Shown: piece by piece, positions 46,723 through 58,274 of the stretch
Layout: the number at the start of each line of letters is the position of its first letter
Numbering within the stretch: position 1 is the stretch's first letter
Assembly: GCA_910589415.1 (NCBI GenBank)
Contig: OU342634.1
Span: forward strand, 26,843,144 to 26,907,143
Length of the DNA stretch: 64,000 nucleotides
From: Malachius bipustulatus
Taxonomy: Eukaryota; Arthropoda; Insecta; Coleoptera; Melyridae
Reading direction: 5' to 3'
The notes under the pieces: generated by a model
The model's input: only the letters and a program-made list of their open reading frames with translations
Database searches by the model: none
Told to the model about the DNA's origin: nothing
Position numbers and translations under genes: made by a program

Positions 46723-48580
46723 CTACTTACAATAATTAAAATTTCATTAAACTTCTAATTAACGCAATTTAAAAGTACTATTTGACTGGACTATGACCCT
46801 TTAAACAGCATGGTGTCAGTTAGGGTCCAGATTGATCTATGGTAGACACGTTGAGTCACCAAGGCTGCATCCCGTCGCTCTGGAGGTGTAGTTAACCCCA
46901 GGGTTCTAGTCGCCAACCCAAATCGGAAATGACGAATTGAGTCGTTTTCTTATCAATAGCCTGGTTCGACGTAGTGAGTCGATCCGGATCGTATAAGTAT
47001 TCGTTTTCCATATTTCATTTTTATGGTTCTCGGACGTCGTAATGAGACTCCGAGGAGAATTGTAAAATTCGAAAGGGAACTTATTGTTTCAGAATTATGT
47101 TGATTTTATTTTGTTTACGTCATAATAATGCGTCGAATTGTTTCAAAGCGTTACAAAGATTTAAATAGACTTTCACTATAAAAACGGGCAATACATATTT
47201 GTTATGGTTTTCAAATCATATACACATCTAATTTAATCTAGTTTTTAAACAGCGGAATTTCAAGGTAACGATATACGAAATTCTGTATGCTTACCTATAT
47301 CAGAAAGTGTATATATATTCTATACTGACACCATAAGAAAGTCAAATTACTGTAATACATTTTGAAACAGAAATAAGTTCACGATATAATCTAAATTGTT
47401 TTCTAATAGTGCTAATTATGTGTAACACATGCTTTTTTATGTAGTACCTTATATGCGAGACACTGGTTTTCCTTTCATTTAAGCTTAGGTATGCCAAATA
47501 TTGTAATTTAAATTCGCGGTAATAATCATAGGTTCCCCGCTATTATTTTAATAAATAGTCCCATACTTTCATTGAAAATTGGCATTATTTATGCAAATTC
47601 CAGCACAGATATTGTCGTATTAAATATTCAAGATCACAAATCAAAACAGCAATTTAGAAGCACTATAATAGAATATTTTGAATATTAGTAATTCAACTTT
47701 CATATCTGACCTTTAAATCTATAATATCAAGGATCTATACCAATACGACGTGTCTGATTTCTGCAATCGTTACTTTTATTTATAGCCAAGCAACAATGAC
47801 AAATTAATAATTTTCCTCAAAAACTAACTTTCATTACCCATTTTTGTAGAATTGAATAATTATTTTATAGAATACAAATATCGAAATTTAATTGGCGTTA
47901 AATTGAGACCGATATTTTCTAACCGGGCAGCACAAAAAGAAATTTGGGAATTTCTCTTAAATTAACCTTGAACAATTTGTTCTTCCCCAGCGACCAAAGT
48001 AGGCACCTATCTAACTCCCAATTTGATAAATTACTATAAAGTACCCGGAATCATTCTTTTGTTAGTGTTGGTCTTTGAAAACTTTTATAATTAACAGTCA
48101 AAAGCGTGACGCTTTTAAATTACTTTGTATCACGTCGAGATCAAATTTTAAGTAAATATTTCTCGCCACTTAAAATCGGAAATTAGATCAATTTAAGGCG
48201 AAGATATATAAATTATCATTTCCTGTACGAAGTAATTTCACCATTTCTGTGTAACTTCAATAATTGAAAAACTTCTTGTAAAATTCACAATCATTACCGA
48301 TCGCCGTCCAGTTACAAGGTCAAGTAATTATTGTAAATATTTCCATCTAGATACAGAAATGGTTAGTAAGATGCAAAATTCATAATATCAAATCAATTAT
48401 TGAATGTTTAGTTATGATTAGATTATTCTCTATCAAATAAATATTTTTTTTTATTTAAATTATAGCTCCAAAATAAGATGAGCTATGGATTTATATTATC
48501 CGAAATGGATTTATCCGAAACAATTATTAGGTACAACTCCATCATCTGTTATTTTTCCCAATCTAATTAACAACATTCTT
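46723..48580. other. Sequence upstream of the GRXCR-like exon, no gene seen
   Basis: A CpG-bearing patch near 46.86-47.05 kb stands out; the rest is AT-rich. It could hold regulatory DNA or a further untranslated exon, but no site was decisive. Confidence 0.4.
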
Positions 48581-48590
48581 TTCTCGACAG
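48581..48590 (+). other. Splice acceptor before the GRXCR-like exon
   Basis: A pyrimidine-rich run followed by CGACAG sits 12 bases before the ATG at 48603. It fits a 3' splice site, implying that the first coding exon is preceded by a spliced, untranslated 5' exon. A second ORF overlapping this point in another frame is a shadow. Confidence 0.55.
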
Positions 48591-48602
48591 AAAACCGCTA
48601 CA

Positions 48603-49610
48603 ATGAACGAGATCACCGTAAAAGTTCCGCCGCTGCCGGTGAAGACACGCAGAGCCCCACCACGAGACTTGGAATCGACAACGGTATTCTCGACCAGCAT
48701 CCACGACGACATCTACAACTTCCAAGACACAGAAACCAACAACCGAACAAACCATGTCGTCAAAATTCGTATCAACCCCAGTGAAAAAAACCCCACAGTC
48801 ATCTGTGACCCAGTAATTCCAGTGAATAATCTATCACCTTGTATTAGGATATCGGTTAATTCGGAAACGACGATGGCGGAAACCGCAACACCCAACAATA
48901 ACCCTTATTTCTACTACCCCTTTATTTCGAGCGGGCAAGTTTCCCCAAGTGATACGTTAGATTCTGGAACCTGCAGCGATCTCGATGGGACACCTCCGCC
49001 TCTACCGAAGAAGAAATCTTCAGGAGTTTCGGTCACGATGATTGGAGTACAACACAAGCGAGCCCCTAGTTTGACTTCGAGCGGTGCAGAAGCCGACAGC
49101 GATGACAATGAAAGTAATTTGAGTTGTGATTCGCTAAATCTGAGCGGCAAGATATCCCCCGTTAACGAGAAAGTGGCTCCTGTTGTTATTAAAACTGAAG
49201 TTAAAAAGAGTAGTTCGTTTTTGCCTCAGCTTCTCTTGCAAGATATCAGACAGAGGAATGTGTCGTTGAGTTCCAATGATACGAAAAAGTCCGCTATAAT
49301 CGATGAGAAATCTTATGAAGAACGGAAAGAAGAAGAGAAGAAGCTAGAAGAGTTGAAGCTGGATGAAAACAAGAAAAATTTCTTGTACGATACGGATAGG
49401 TTTTATAATTTTCACATCAACGAACATTCGGTGGAATCTAAAAACATTTCTGAAAGTGTGGTGGTGGATGAAACTTTTGCTGGTATTCGAAATGTTTTAG
49501 GGGAAGATGCCGGAACAATTAAAAGTGCCAAAGGAACAGTACGGGGTGTTAAAAATCGTGTACGGGCTGGAATTGCTACTTTTCTGCAAATTAATGACAC
49601 GGCAGCTAAG
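48603..49610 (+). CDS. GRXCR-like protein, 5' coding exon (partial)
   Basis: This 336-codon exon looks like the N-terminal, low-complexity part of the insect glutaredoxin domain-containing cysteine-rich proteins (relatives of vertebrate GRXCR1/2 and Drosophila CG12206/CG31559). ATG follows an acceptor-like TTCTCGACAG ending at 48590. The exon ends in phase 0 at AAG|GTGAGT, so the in-frame TAA just beyond is intronic. Seen: PPLP near residues 9-12, a DSGTCSDLDGTPPPLPKKK stretch at ~120-138, Ser/Asp-rich ~155-182, a charged EERKEEEKKLEELK helix at ~239-252, DTDRFYNFHINE at ~263-274, and a basic block at ~304-328 (KSAKGTVRGVKNRVRAG). The last two blocks and the PPPLPKKK motif prompted the family call, made from memory. 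The glutaredoxin-like and cysteine-rich regions are absent and must be encoded downstream. In vertebrates GRXCR proteins act in actin-rich stereocilia; the insect role is not inferred here. A real exon is near certain; the family is likely. Confidence 0.72.
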
Positions 49611-49616
49611 GTGAGT
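49608..49616 (+). other. Splice donor AAG|GTGAGT after the GRXCR-like exon
   Basis: A full-consensus 5' splice site lies at the end of the conserved basic block. Reading through it adds only V-S and a stop, so the exon boundary is well supported. Confidence 0.85.
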
Positions 49617-52346
49617 TAATTTATTTGTTATATCTGATGATTATAATTTATTTTTTCAAAAAAGTAATTGGCTTTTAGATGAGCAGAAAGAGTATCGTTA
49701 GAAAACTAATCCAATTACATTCATAAGGAAATATTTCAAAGAAAGATTCTGCTGATTTTTTTTCTAAAAAGTGCAGTAAGCTAGATCTTTATTTAGAGCT
49801 TGAAGTATTAGAGCACTCTCGAAGAATATTTAATCACATATTCATGACACCTTTGTACTTTACAGGATTACGAATTATTATTGCACTCCTCTTTCAAATT
49901 GAATGAGGAACTCCATAAAAATATTTTCTGTAATTATTGTCAATCATAGGTTGATCGATTTTTATAAAATGTCAGATCCTGATAACCTGCAATAGAAAAT
50001 TGGTTTAAAAAAAATTAAAGTAGTCTCATCCATTCAAATCAAGACAACAAAAAAATGTTCTCTAATTTCTTGCTTAATTGATAATGAGTTCCTGGGGAGG
50101 TTTCCTTTCCTGGAATTTAAAGATTTTATAAAACGGGAAGACCGTTTTCATACGGTCTTTAGAATTTACAGCTACACAGAATTTACTTTACTTCACAGCT
50201 CACACTTCAGCTTCTCTATTGCATCGGATGGCCTCTTGATGAACTCTTTTAAAGGAAGCCAACATTGAACAAATTGAATGCGATAGAGCTACAGCTCTAA
50301 TCGGTAGGTCACTGAGGGCTCTCCTGTTATCCTTCAAACCATTACTAGAGATACCCAACCTCTTTGATCCTGTAATAAAACTAGAAGGTGCGTGTGACAA
50401 AACAATCAACTCTGTGGTAAATGTTCTATAACGTTTGACAGTTAACACCAGTCACTGTTTGTTGTTATGCCGAATAATCGACCTTACGAGAGGTGAAAAA
50501 TTAATATTTTACAAAATAAATGTCTTGCCAGCTTAAAGTCTAATCACAGAATAATGAGATCATAAAATTTAAAGTAAAGTTGTTGAGAATCTAGTTTCAG
50601 ATGACTTTTAGGGACTTGACAAAAAATATTTCATTACACTAAAAACAATACAAAAAAATTAAGTTGAATTCTAGCATAGCAATATGGATCAGATGTCTAT
50701 TGGACATTTTAAGTCTTCACTTAACTATACAATAGATGCACATCACCAAAATTGCTCTCCTAGTGATTTGCACACCCGATTATGCTTTCGTTTTGAAAGT
50801 GCTTTTCAACCGGAAGGCTCGGGGATAGAAATGTCAAGGAGCTTCATGACGAAGATGAAAATGAAATCTTACCGTTAACTGAACCTTTCTTTTTCATTGT
50901 CAACGAGTTAAGAGAGACAACTCCAGTTGATCTTTATTTGACGTGGATTTGATCATGCTTACTCCTACCTCTACATCCTTTTTGATTTACGAAAAAATTT
51001 TCGACTGGCGTGATATCTTCTGCATAAATGATGTTTGGAACACTCTTGAGGTGACCTTTTGGTCTTGGCCTTGAAGTGTCAACCTTGGCGCTGTGGTTTC
51101 TTGGACGATATAAGATGAGATGGAATAAAAATGTCCCTTTGATCCTTTTATAAATCCTTTTACATCTCGTTCTCCAATCTGCACTTTTAGGTAGTTGATT
51201 TTGCCGAAAAGTTTAGAAACATTAAAGTGAGTGATGACATGCTGTTCACTTCTGAAAAATGTCGTATTTATTCGTCATATCATGTTTCAAATTTGTTCAC
51301 ACTTCACATGAAAATTCCATGTACCTATGCGTGTTATGTCCAATAAGGGTTAGAAAAATATTTTGAAGAAAGTCAATAAAAGAGTGGATGTGATAGATTT
51401 GACGATGGAGATACTGCACTCAATAGGCCAAGCTACAGAGATTTTTTTATGTAAAAAGTGTTAGAAGAAAACCAACTGCGCCATTGTTTGAAGAGTAGTT
51501 TAATATTAAATTTTGATATATTTTTCACTTGACTTAATTATCCTTAACTTTTTAATTAACAATTTTATGCAAAAAATCATAGTCTAATAAAAGACTATAA
51601 ATGTTACTTAAGTTGTCTATGTCTTTCTTAGACAATAATAACATAGACAACTTAAGTAACATTTATAGTCATTTCTTAGAAATAGACAAAAATAAGAATA
51701 GATAATTTCCAAATATTTTGTTCTTCCAAAAATTATTTTTAATCTGTTAGATATTTTTATGATTATTTTTCACATAATTATATCTATTATAGCTATATGA
51801 TTTTTCAGCAAATTATCTAGGTATTTTTTTTGTTACAATAACTTTTACTGTCTTAAACGCTAAATTAATTATAGCCTTCTTAAAATTAAATCAATATTGA
51901 TCAAATTCACATCTTTCAGACAAATTTAACTAAAAGTTTAAAAAAAAAAATGTAACAACTTCTAAATTATTTTAAACCTTATTTTCTTGGGATGAACTTA
52001 CCTATGTTATTTAATTTTTATTTGTTTTAGTTCATATTTTGTATGTTTTTATATTCTATTTGTCCATGAAAATGATTAACATAGTAACATCTTCAATTTT
52101 TTCTCCATTTCTGTAAGTATTATGAAATTTTTTAGTTTCTAATTTTTCATGTATACTTACAATTAATTATTGTTAATCTTTTCAGTACCCCTAACGAAAA
52201 GCTAAAGAAAAACTCGAAAGCTTGGGTTTATTAAAAAGAAAAAAGAGTAAACCTGTGTAATTGGCTGCAATACCAACATAATTTTTCAATATTTCATAAG
52301 TAACCTACAGCCAAAACAAATCAAATATGTTTATATATTAATACAT
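49617..52346. other. Intron after the GRXCR-like exon, no further exon recognised
   Basis: A TTAATCTTTTCAG acceptor-like word near 52.18 kb is followed in phase 0 by Y-P-stop, so it is not an obvious continuation. The ORF on the minus strand near 50.2-50.45 kb is fairly protein-like but unassigned. Confidence 0.45.
51593..51670. repeat. Perfect 29-bp inverted repeat with a 20-base loop
   Basis: GACTATAAATGTTACTTAAG + TTGTCTATG is followed, after a 20-base loop, by its exact reverse complement. Stem length and loop size resemble a small-RNA precursor hairpin, but perfect pairing also fits a minimal foldback or slippage product. Confidence 0.85.
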
Positions 52347-53096
52347 ATACCGTGTGTCCCCGGATAGGTGAAACGACTCTTATAAAAGACAAAAAAAATT
52401 TGATTTTAATTTCCATTTTTTGGGGTTCAGCCCTGCTTGGTTAAAGAGTAATTTCTAACAAAATGTTAGTTTTGAAAAATCAAGCATGCCTTGGAAATTT
52501 AAAAATAACAATTTTTCTGTGGAGTAAAGTGCCTTTTATGTGGCAAATACGAAAAAATGTTATTTGAAAAAGTTGTTAAGAATCAACATTTAGGTCCCTA
52601 TACCAAATTTCAAAATCATAGACCAACTTTGATCTTTTACATTTACTTTTATGTTTATTTCACAAATCAAAGAATTTCATTTGTAACAAAGACTGATATT
52701 GACAGATTGCTACTGCTATGGATACAATTTGTTTTTTCCATGGCAGTCTTTGTTACAAAATGAAATTCTTTGATTTGTGAAATAAAACATAAAAATAAAT
52801 GAAAAAAATTAAAGTTGACCTATGATTTTGAAATTTGGTATAGACATATGAATGTTGATTGTAAACAACTTTTTCAAATAACATTTTGTCGTATTTGCCA
52901 TATAAAAGGCACTTTACTCAACAGAAAAACCGGTTTCTTGGAAATTTCCAAGGCATGCTTGATTTTTCAAAACTAAAATTTTGTTAGAAATTACTCTTTA
53001 GCCAAGCAGGGCTGAACCCCAAAAAATTAAAATTAAAATCAAAAAAATTTTGTCTTTTATAAGAGTCGTTTCACCTATCCGGGGACACACGGGTAT
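52347..53096. mobile_element. Foldback element E (CCGTGTGTCCCC ends)
   Basis: Arms of ~370 bp are highly similar inverses: CGTGTGTCCCCGGATAGGTG, AACGACTCTTATAAAAGAC, GGGTTCAGCCCTGCTTGG, ending centrally in CAAAGAATTTCATTTGTAAC. The 68-codon ORF near the centre is incidental. Confidence 0.88.
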
Positions 53097-53676
53097 ACAG
53101 GGTGATTCACAGTCGATGGTATCTTAGACGTTTACGGGAAACGGGTCATTGGATTTTTCTGAAAACTTAGTGTTAGTTATAAACAAGTGAAAATCGCCAT
53201 TTTACATTTTCAAAGCAGCTTACCATGAAGCAGCTCAAGACAGCAGAACACGGTTTACATGTCCTTATTTTAATTTTTCACGTGATATCCTATCGTGGAG
53301 ATGAAATTGTTGTACATGTAAACCGTTTTCTGCTGTCTTGGGCCATTTTCATGGTAAGCTGCTTTGAAAATGGAAAATGGCGATTTTGACGTACTTGTTT
53401 ACGAGTATAACTCAGAAGCTATTCAGTTTAAACTCTAATTGTGAAAACCATTCTTACTGGATTTTCTCAGACAATCTAAAAATGTAATAATAAAAAGGTG
53501 TCTCATTTAAAATATCAACGTTGTTGCAATTTTTGGAAATAAGCGGCAACGTCGCAATGCCGAAAATATTTTAGATCGATAGAGCAGAGCCAATTATGCA
53601 AGTGACTAAATTTTCTGAAAAATCCAATGACCCTATTCCCGTAAACGTTTAAGGTACCATCGACTGTGAATCACCC
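53097..53676. mobile_element. Foldback element F, abutting E
   Basis: CAGGGTGATTCACAGTCGAT and its inverse ATCGACTGTGAATCACCC border it. Arms share GTTTACGGGAA and TCATTGGATTTTTC. Inner arms pair GTAAACCGTTTTCTGCTGTC with GACAGCAGAACACGGTTTAC. It begins where E ends. Confidence 0.82.
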
Positions 53677-53689
53677 AAAATCTAGAAAT

Positions 53690-54260
53690 TTTAATTTTAA
53701 AAACGTTTCTGTAGCTTTATCTTTCAAGATGAATGAACGAAATTTTGCACTCTTGTAAAACTATTGGAACAATTTGGGGATTTTCGTAAAACAATTTCCA
53801 AAAGTCGCGATACTTCTACAGGGTGTCCCTTCAAAATTCGAAAAGACATCTACAAGAAGTGGTACTGGTATTGCATTTAAGCAAAATCGGTTGAGCCGTT
53901 TCAAAATAGCGGCTTTTTGTATTTTAGGGAAAATTGCTATTTTTTGAGCCCCTGTACAAGCAAGATAGAATAAAAACTTTTTACACAAATTAACAATATT
54001 GTAAGAAAAATACTTGAAATTTGAGTTAAAGAAATCAAATTACAATTTTGTTATTAATAAGCCAGTGACTTCGATAGGAAAAGGGTAAAAATGGCTAAAT
54101 TTCTCTAACAATTTATGAGCACATTTTTGAAGGAATTGAACTGAAATTTTTACATTAGACAACTATACTAATAGCCTTTAACCTTCAAAAGTTTAAAAAA
54201 GCCGATAAGAAAAATGGCGCAGATATTCTTCACGCTACAACTCAAAAAATGACCGAAATT
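53690..54260. repeat. Family X unit
   Basis: GTAGCTTTATCTTTCAAGAT, TTCTACAGGGTGTCCCTTC, GTACTGGTATTGCATTT, AAAAATGGCTAAATTTCT and GAATTGAACTGAAATTTTT occur in the order seen at 28.7 kb and inverted inside element D. Confidence 0.7.
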
Positions 54261-54512
54261 TTTTTTTTTCAATGCACTTTGGCAGGTTTTACCCGTTTTT
54301 CTTCGAAACTAACCAACCAATAGAAAGAGTCGTTTAAACCTCTCGTTTTCTTTGTATTTTCATTATCTAGAATTTCTCTTTTGACGCCATCACGATTACT
54401 CTGATAGTTTCAATTATTGTGCAAGCAAAAAACTAAAATAACAGCGATTTTTTACATAAAATTGTTAATATCACATACCGGTGACTTGATAATTGCTCTC
54501 CCTTCTCCTCAA

Positions 54513-55149
54513 CTTGGAACCCACCTTTCAGATGAGTACTTTCGAATTTCCATCTCATTTCGCTAAGGCTGTGATTTCTGTTATTCCCATCATTGTCGCT
54601 GCGGAAACGAAGTAACATCGAAAGGATTGCATGGTCTGTCCTGTCGTGTATATTCAGTGCTGGTCGTCTTTCGCGACATGCGGAGGCGAACGAGATTATC
54701 TCCCGAGCTCTAAAGTCTGCCCAAATTCCGGTAATTAGAGAACCTGTGGGATGCTCTAAAGATAATGGAAAGAAGCCTGATGGAAGGACATTGACTCCAT
54801 GGCAAAGAGGCAAATGCTTGCTGTGGGATTATACCTGTGCAGACACCTATGCAGCATCTTACCTTCATTCCACTTCCTCCAATCCTGGATCTGCGGCAAA
54901 TACTGCAGAATCAAAAAAAAAAAACGAAACAAATACCGAAATCTTAAAGATAGTTTCATTTTTGTTCCTGTCAGACAAGAAACTTCAGGAGTATGGGGTA
55001 ATGAAGTTTCAGCCTTGATATTTCTGACATCGGTTGGTCAGAAAATTACGAATGTCACTGAGGAATCCCGTGCGACGCATTTTCTTTTCCAATGTCTGAG
55101 CATTGCTCTACAAAGAAGCAATGCAGCTTCAATGTTGGGAACACTTTAA
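54513..55149 (+). pseudogene. Retroelement C-terminal zinc-knuckle/endonuclease relic
   Basis: Protein similarity runs through three frames, so this is broken. Frame 1 (from 54513) has LGTHLSDEYFRISI before a stop. Frame 2 (from 54600) has CGNEVTSKGLHGLSC, a C-x12-H-x3-C-type knuckle half. Frame 3 (from ~54651) has SAGRLSRHAEANEIISRAL, then KKPDG (D at 54779) and LLWDYTCADTY (D at 54827). Frame 4, after the poly-A run near 54915, continues to QRSNAASMLGTL and TAA. A PD...D-x-T pattern after a zinc knuckle resembles the restriction-like endonuclease end of non-LTR retrotransposon proteins and a widespread uncharacterised family seen with reverse transcriptases. No reverse transcriptase is visible upstream, so it is 5'-truncated. 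At least three frameshifts plus a stop make it dead. Confidence 0.65.
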
Positions 55150-56267
55150 CACTTTCCCCTGGGAGGGAGCTTTTCTAAAAAATTTTATTTGTGATCCTTT
55201 TTTTTTTAATATTTATAATGTTTTATGTTTCATGTTTGCAAGTATTCAAAATATTAATAACACACTAATAAAGAAGAATTAAGAATAATTCTCCAACCAC
55301 TTTTTACACAAAACGCTCACTTGGTGTGTGGGGATATCGTGGGTAGCTTCGTGGGTAGCTTGGCGTATCAAGCATACAGACCTGAGGAGGAGAAAACTTG
55401 TTTTCTTAATTCATTTTCACACTTTTTTTTTATTAAATCCAACGGTTCTAGTTACTGAAGTTACTGAAGTCTACGTACGGAGCAGAGAATTGGATTTTTT
55501 TATTTTTAAATATTTTGAAATAAAAATTGTATTTGAAAAAATCTGAATAAATGCGTTTATTGATCAGTTACTTTTTATTAAAAATAATTTTAATTAGGAA
55601 AGTTTTTTCTAGAACACTGATTGCAAAAGTATAATTCTCTGATGTGTAATTTCAATTACATTAGTAAGTAGCACCTATTGAATGAAATATCGGTAATATG
55701 AAAGTGAAACTAGCCATAGTAATTTTCTTAAATTAGACGAAGGGACAAAGAATCCACTCTATTCTAAATGTCAAGTATATAAAAATCGATCGATTATTTC
55801 TGCTCTAGAACTCGCTTTGATCTTTATCCGTACAGGACAAAACAGTTTTATCTCGCGATTTTTACCTATTATGCCTCCACGTATATAACGGTCTCAGGTG
55901 ATAATTTTAATTTGCATTTACCTTTCTTTATTAAATGGTAATAAAGACTCGAAGTAGGTAGGTATATAAAATTATTGAACCGTTTCTTGATGTCTATTTC
56001 CTATATTATATAAAAGGTAAAATGCATTATATAAAACTTTTAAGTGAGTCACTGGAACTAATTATGCACATTTGCGGAAATCTCTATATAAATAAATTTT
56101 ACTAAAATTTTAATGAGATTTTCCAAGATATGAGTTCAAGATCCAAGTTGAAGATATGATAACATTAAAATCAAAATTTAGTTAGACATCATCACGTGCG
56201 TTGATTTCTGGCATACCATAAATCACATTTAATAAAAGGGGTTGCAGATGTTGTCTTAGTCCAAAAT
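55150..56267. other. No gene seen
   Basis: Begins with the AT-rich 3' end of the retroelement relic; otherwise non-coding with TAGGTAGG words. Confidence 0.5.
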
Positions 56268-56804
56268 TGTTTAGTTTGGCTACTAGAAGACGCCAAAATG
56301 TCAATTCTGAAATTGTTATTTGACAAAGATAAACCGCTGAAGCTATCTTGATGAATTTGGTATCACGTTATAGGTTTATGAGGCAAAAAGTGCAAGACGC
56401 AAATTAGTTATGAAGTTAATTCATTGGGGTAGATCATGGATTTTTTAGGATCATTACCTTTCAACTTCTACGACAATGGAAATAAATTTTTTTTAATACC
56501 GATCGTCGATTTGCTCGAAATAGAAAGTGACTAGAAAATGAGTCGATTGATCTACCCTCGACATTAAAAAAAAAATTATTCCACAATCGAGATAAAAGTT
56601 CAAAAAGTGGGAAGCCTAAAATAAAAAACCCATGATCTACGCCAATGAATTAACGTCCATGTGTAATTTTAGTCTTGCACTTTTTGTCCATTAAACCATA
56701 ACGGCTTACCAAATTTCATCAAAATCGCTTCAGCGGTTTAGCTTTTGTAGTCAAATAACAATTTCAAAATTGTCATTCTGGCATCTCCTAGTGGCCAAAC
56801 TATC
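56268..56804. mobile_element. Foldback element O (~540 bp)
   Basis: AGTTTGGCTACTAGAAGACG and TGTCAATTCTGAAATTG pair with CAATTTCAAAATTGTCATTC and CATCTCCTAGTGGCCAAAC. Arms also share GGTAGATCATGG and CAAAAAGTGCAAGAC in inverse. The 95-codon minus ORF at its edge is an arm artefact. Confidence 0.75.
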
Positions 56805-56904
56805 GTAAGCAAATTTCGAGTTAGATAAGTTGACTTAAATTGACTTAGTTTAACCCGAGGAACATTTGGTAGTAAGCAGTAAAGTAAATTCGGGGACACC
56901 GTGT

Positions 56905-57743
56905 ATACAGTGTGTCCCAGGGTAAGCGAATTTATAGGTACATATAACTGACAACAATTAATTTTGAGTTGAAATTTGACCATTTGGGGTCCACGCCTGC
57001 TTGATTCAAGAATAAATTTTACCATATTTTCATGTGTAATAAATCAAGCATGCCTTAACAGTAGCATTCTTTTTATTTTCTATGTAGGGCGGTAATTACC
57101 TCTTGTTCACGAAAGAACGAAAAATTTTATTGAAAAAATTGCTCAAAATTCAAAATTATTCATATATGCATGCCAAATTTCATAACCATCAGCTTACTTT
57201 TTTTTGTTTCAGAAGAACCAGTACCTAAAGAACTTTTTTGTAAAAAATTCTTTCGGAAATAACACTTGAAGACCAAATTTGATTTACTAGGCTTTCATAA
57301 GAAGCACCTAAAGATGTGCTCTGCGCTAAAGTCTGAAACAGGCATACTAGATTTTAATTGGTGTTTCAATTTTAAAATTTCCTTTTGACACAGATTGAAG
57401 AAAACGCTAACGTCAATATTACTAAAGCACCCGAATCAAGGTATTTCCATACTTTAGAAAAGGAAGATGAAAAAATATGGTAATTATTACAAAAAATGTA
57501 AAAATCAATGTAAGTTTATGGTTATGAAATTTGGCATGCATGGATAATTTTGAATTTTGGGCAACATCGTGCAAAAGAGGTACTTTACCTACACAGAAAG
57601 CAACAGGAATGCTCCTGTCAAGGCATGCTTGATTTATTAAACATCAACATAATATGTTGAAATTTACTACTTAATCAAGCAAGCCTGGACCCCAAAATAG
57701 GTAAATTTCAACTCATTTATACCTATAAAATCGCTTATCCTGG
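56905..57743. mobile_element. Foldback element G
   Basis: CAGTGTGTCCCAGGGTAAGC starts the left arm. Inner arms match as inverses (GGGGTCCACGCCTGCTTGAT, AATAAATCAAGCATGCCTT). The right end stops at CGCTTATCCTGG and lacks the GTGTCCC terminus. Confidence 0.75.
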
Positions 57744-57800
57744 TTTTTTTTACCAAAAAATATTTAAAATTTTATTTCCTCTTTTTTTCCGCATAAAATT

Positions 57801-58274
57801 ATATTTTTTTCAGTTTTTTGACGATATCTCGGGAACCGTTTGAGATATAAAACTGAACTTTTCTACTCATCTTACATCTTATCATTAATATTATTTTACT
57901 TTTCGAGCGCTAATTCAATTTCTTTCCATATGGCAGTGGCGGAGATTTTAGAGTTGCTTGAAATTGCCCCTAATTTCTACGAAACTGGGAAAATGGACTT
58001 TGTGAAAGCAAATTTTAAACTGTCAATGTTTTCTATATAAAGAATGTATACTCTTGGTAAAAATCTGTAATGTGAACTGTTTTCGAGAAAAACAGTATTT
58101 GATCAAACGGTTCCTGAGATATCGTTTAATAACTGAATTTGTTTTTTGAAATGGAATGAATTTTATCATGGATAGTTATTTTGAAAAAATTATTAATATT
58201 AATGATAAGATGTGTACAAAAGTCTAATTTTGAACGGTTACTGAGATATCGTCAAGAAACTGAAAAATATACAT
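57801..58274. repeat. Palindrome H
   Basis: TTTTGACGATATCTCGGGAA, CATCTTATCATTAATATTA and their inverses TAATATTAATGATAAGATG, GAGATATCGTCAAGAAACTG frame an AT-rich loop. Resembles the inner part of other foldbacks. Confidence 0.65.

Noticed and set aside
48485..48784. 99-codon ORF overlapping the start of the GRXCR-like exon
   Set aside because: Different frame across the splice acceptor; no independent support.
50200..50448. 82-codon minus ORF with protein-like text
   Set aside because: No conserved motif I can name and no splice or start support; left as unassigned intronic sequence.
52175..52260. Possible second exon of the GRXCR-like gene after a TTTTCAG
   Set aside because: In the required phase it gives Y-P-stop, and nothing resembles a glutaredoxin domain.
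54433..54813. 126-codon minus-strand ORF
   Set aside because: Antisense shadow of the plus-strand retroelement relic, whose protein motifs are recognisable.
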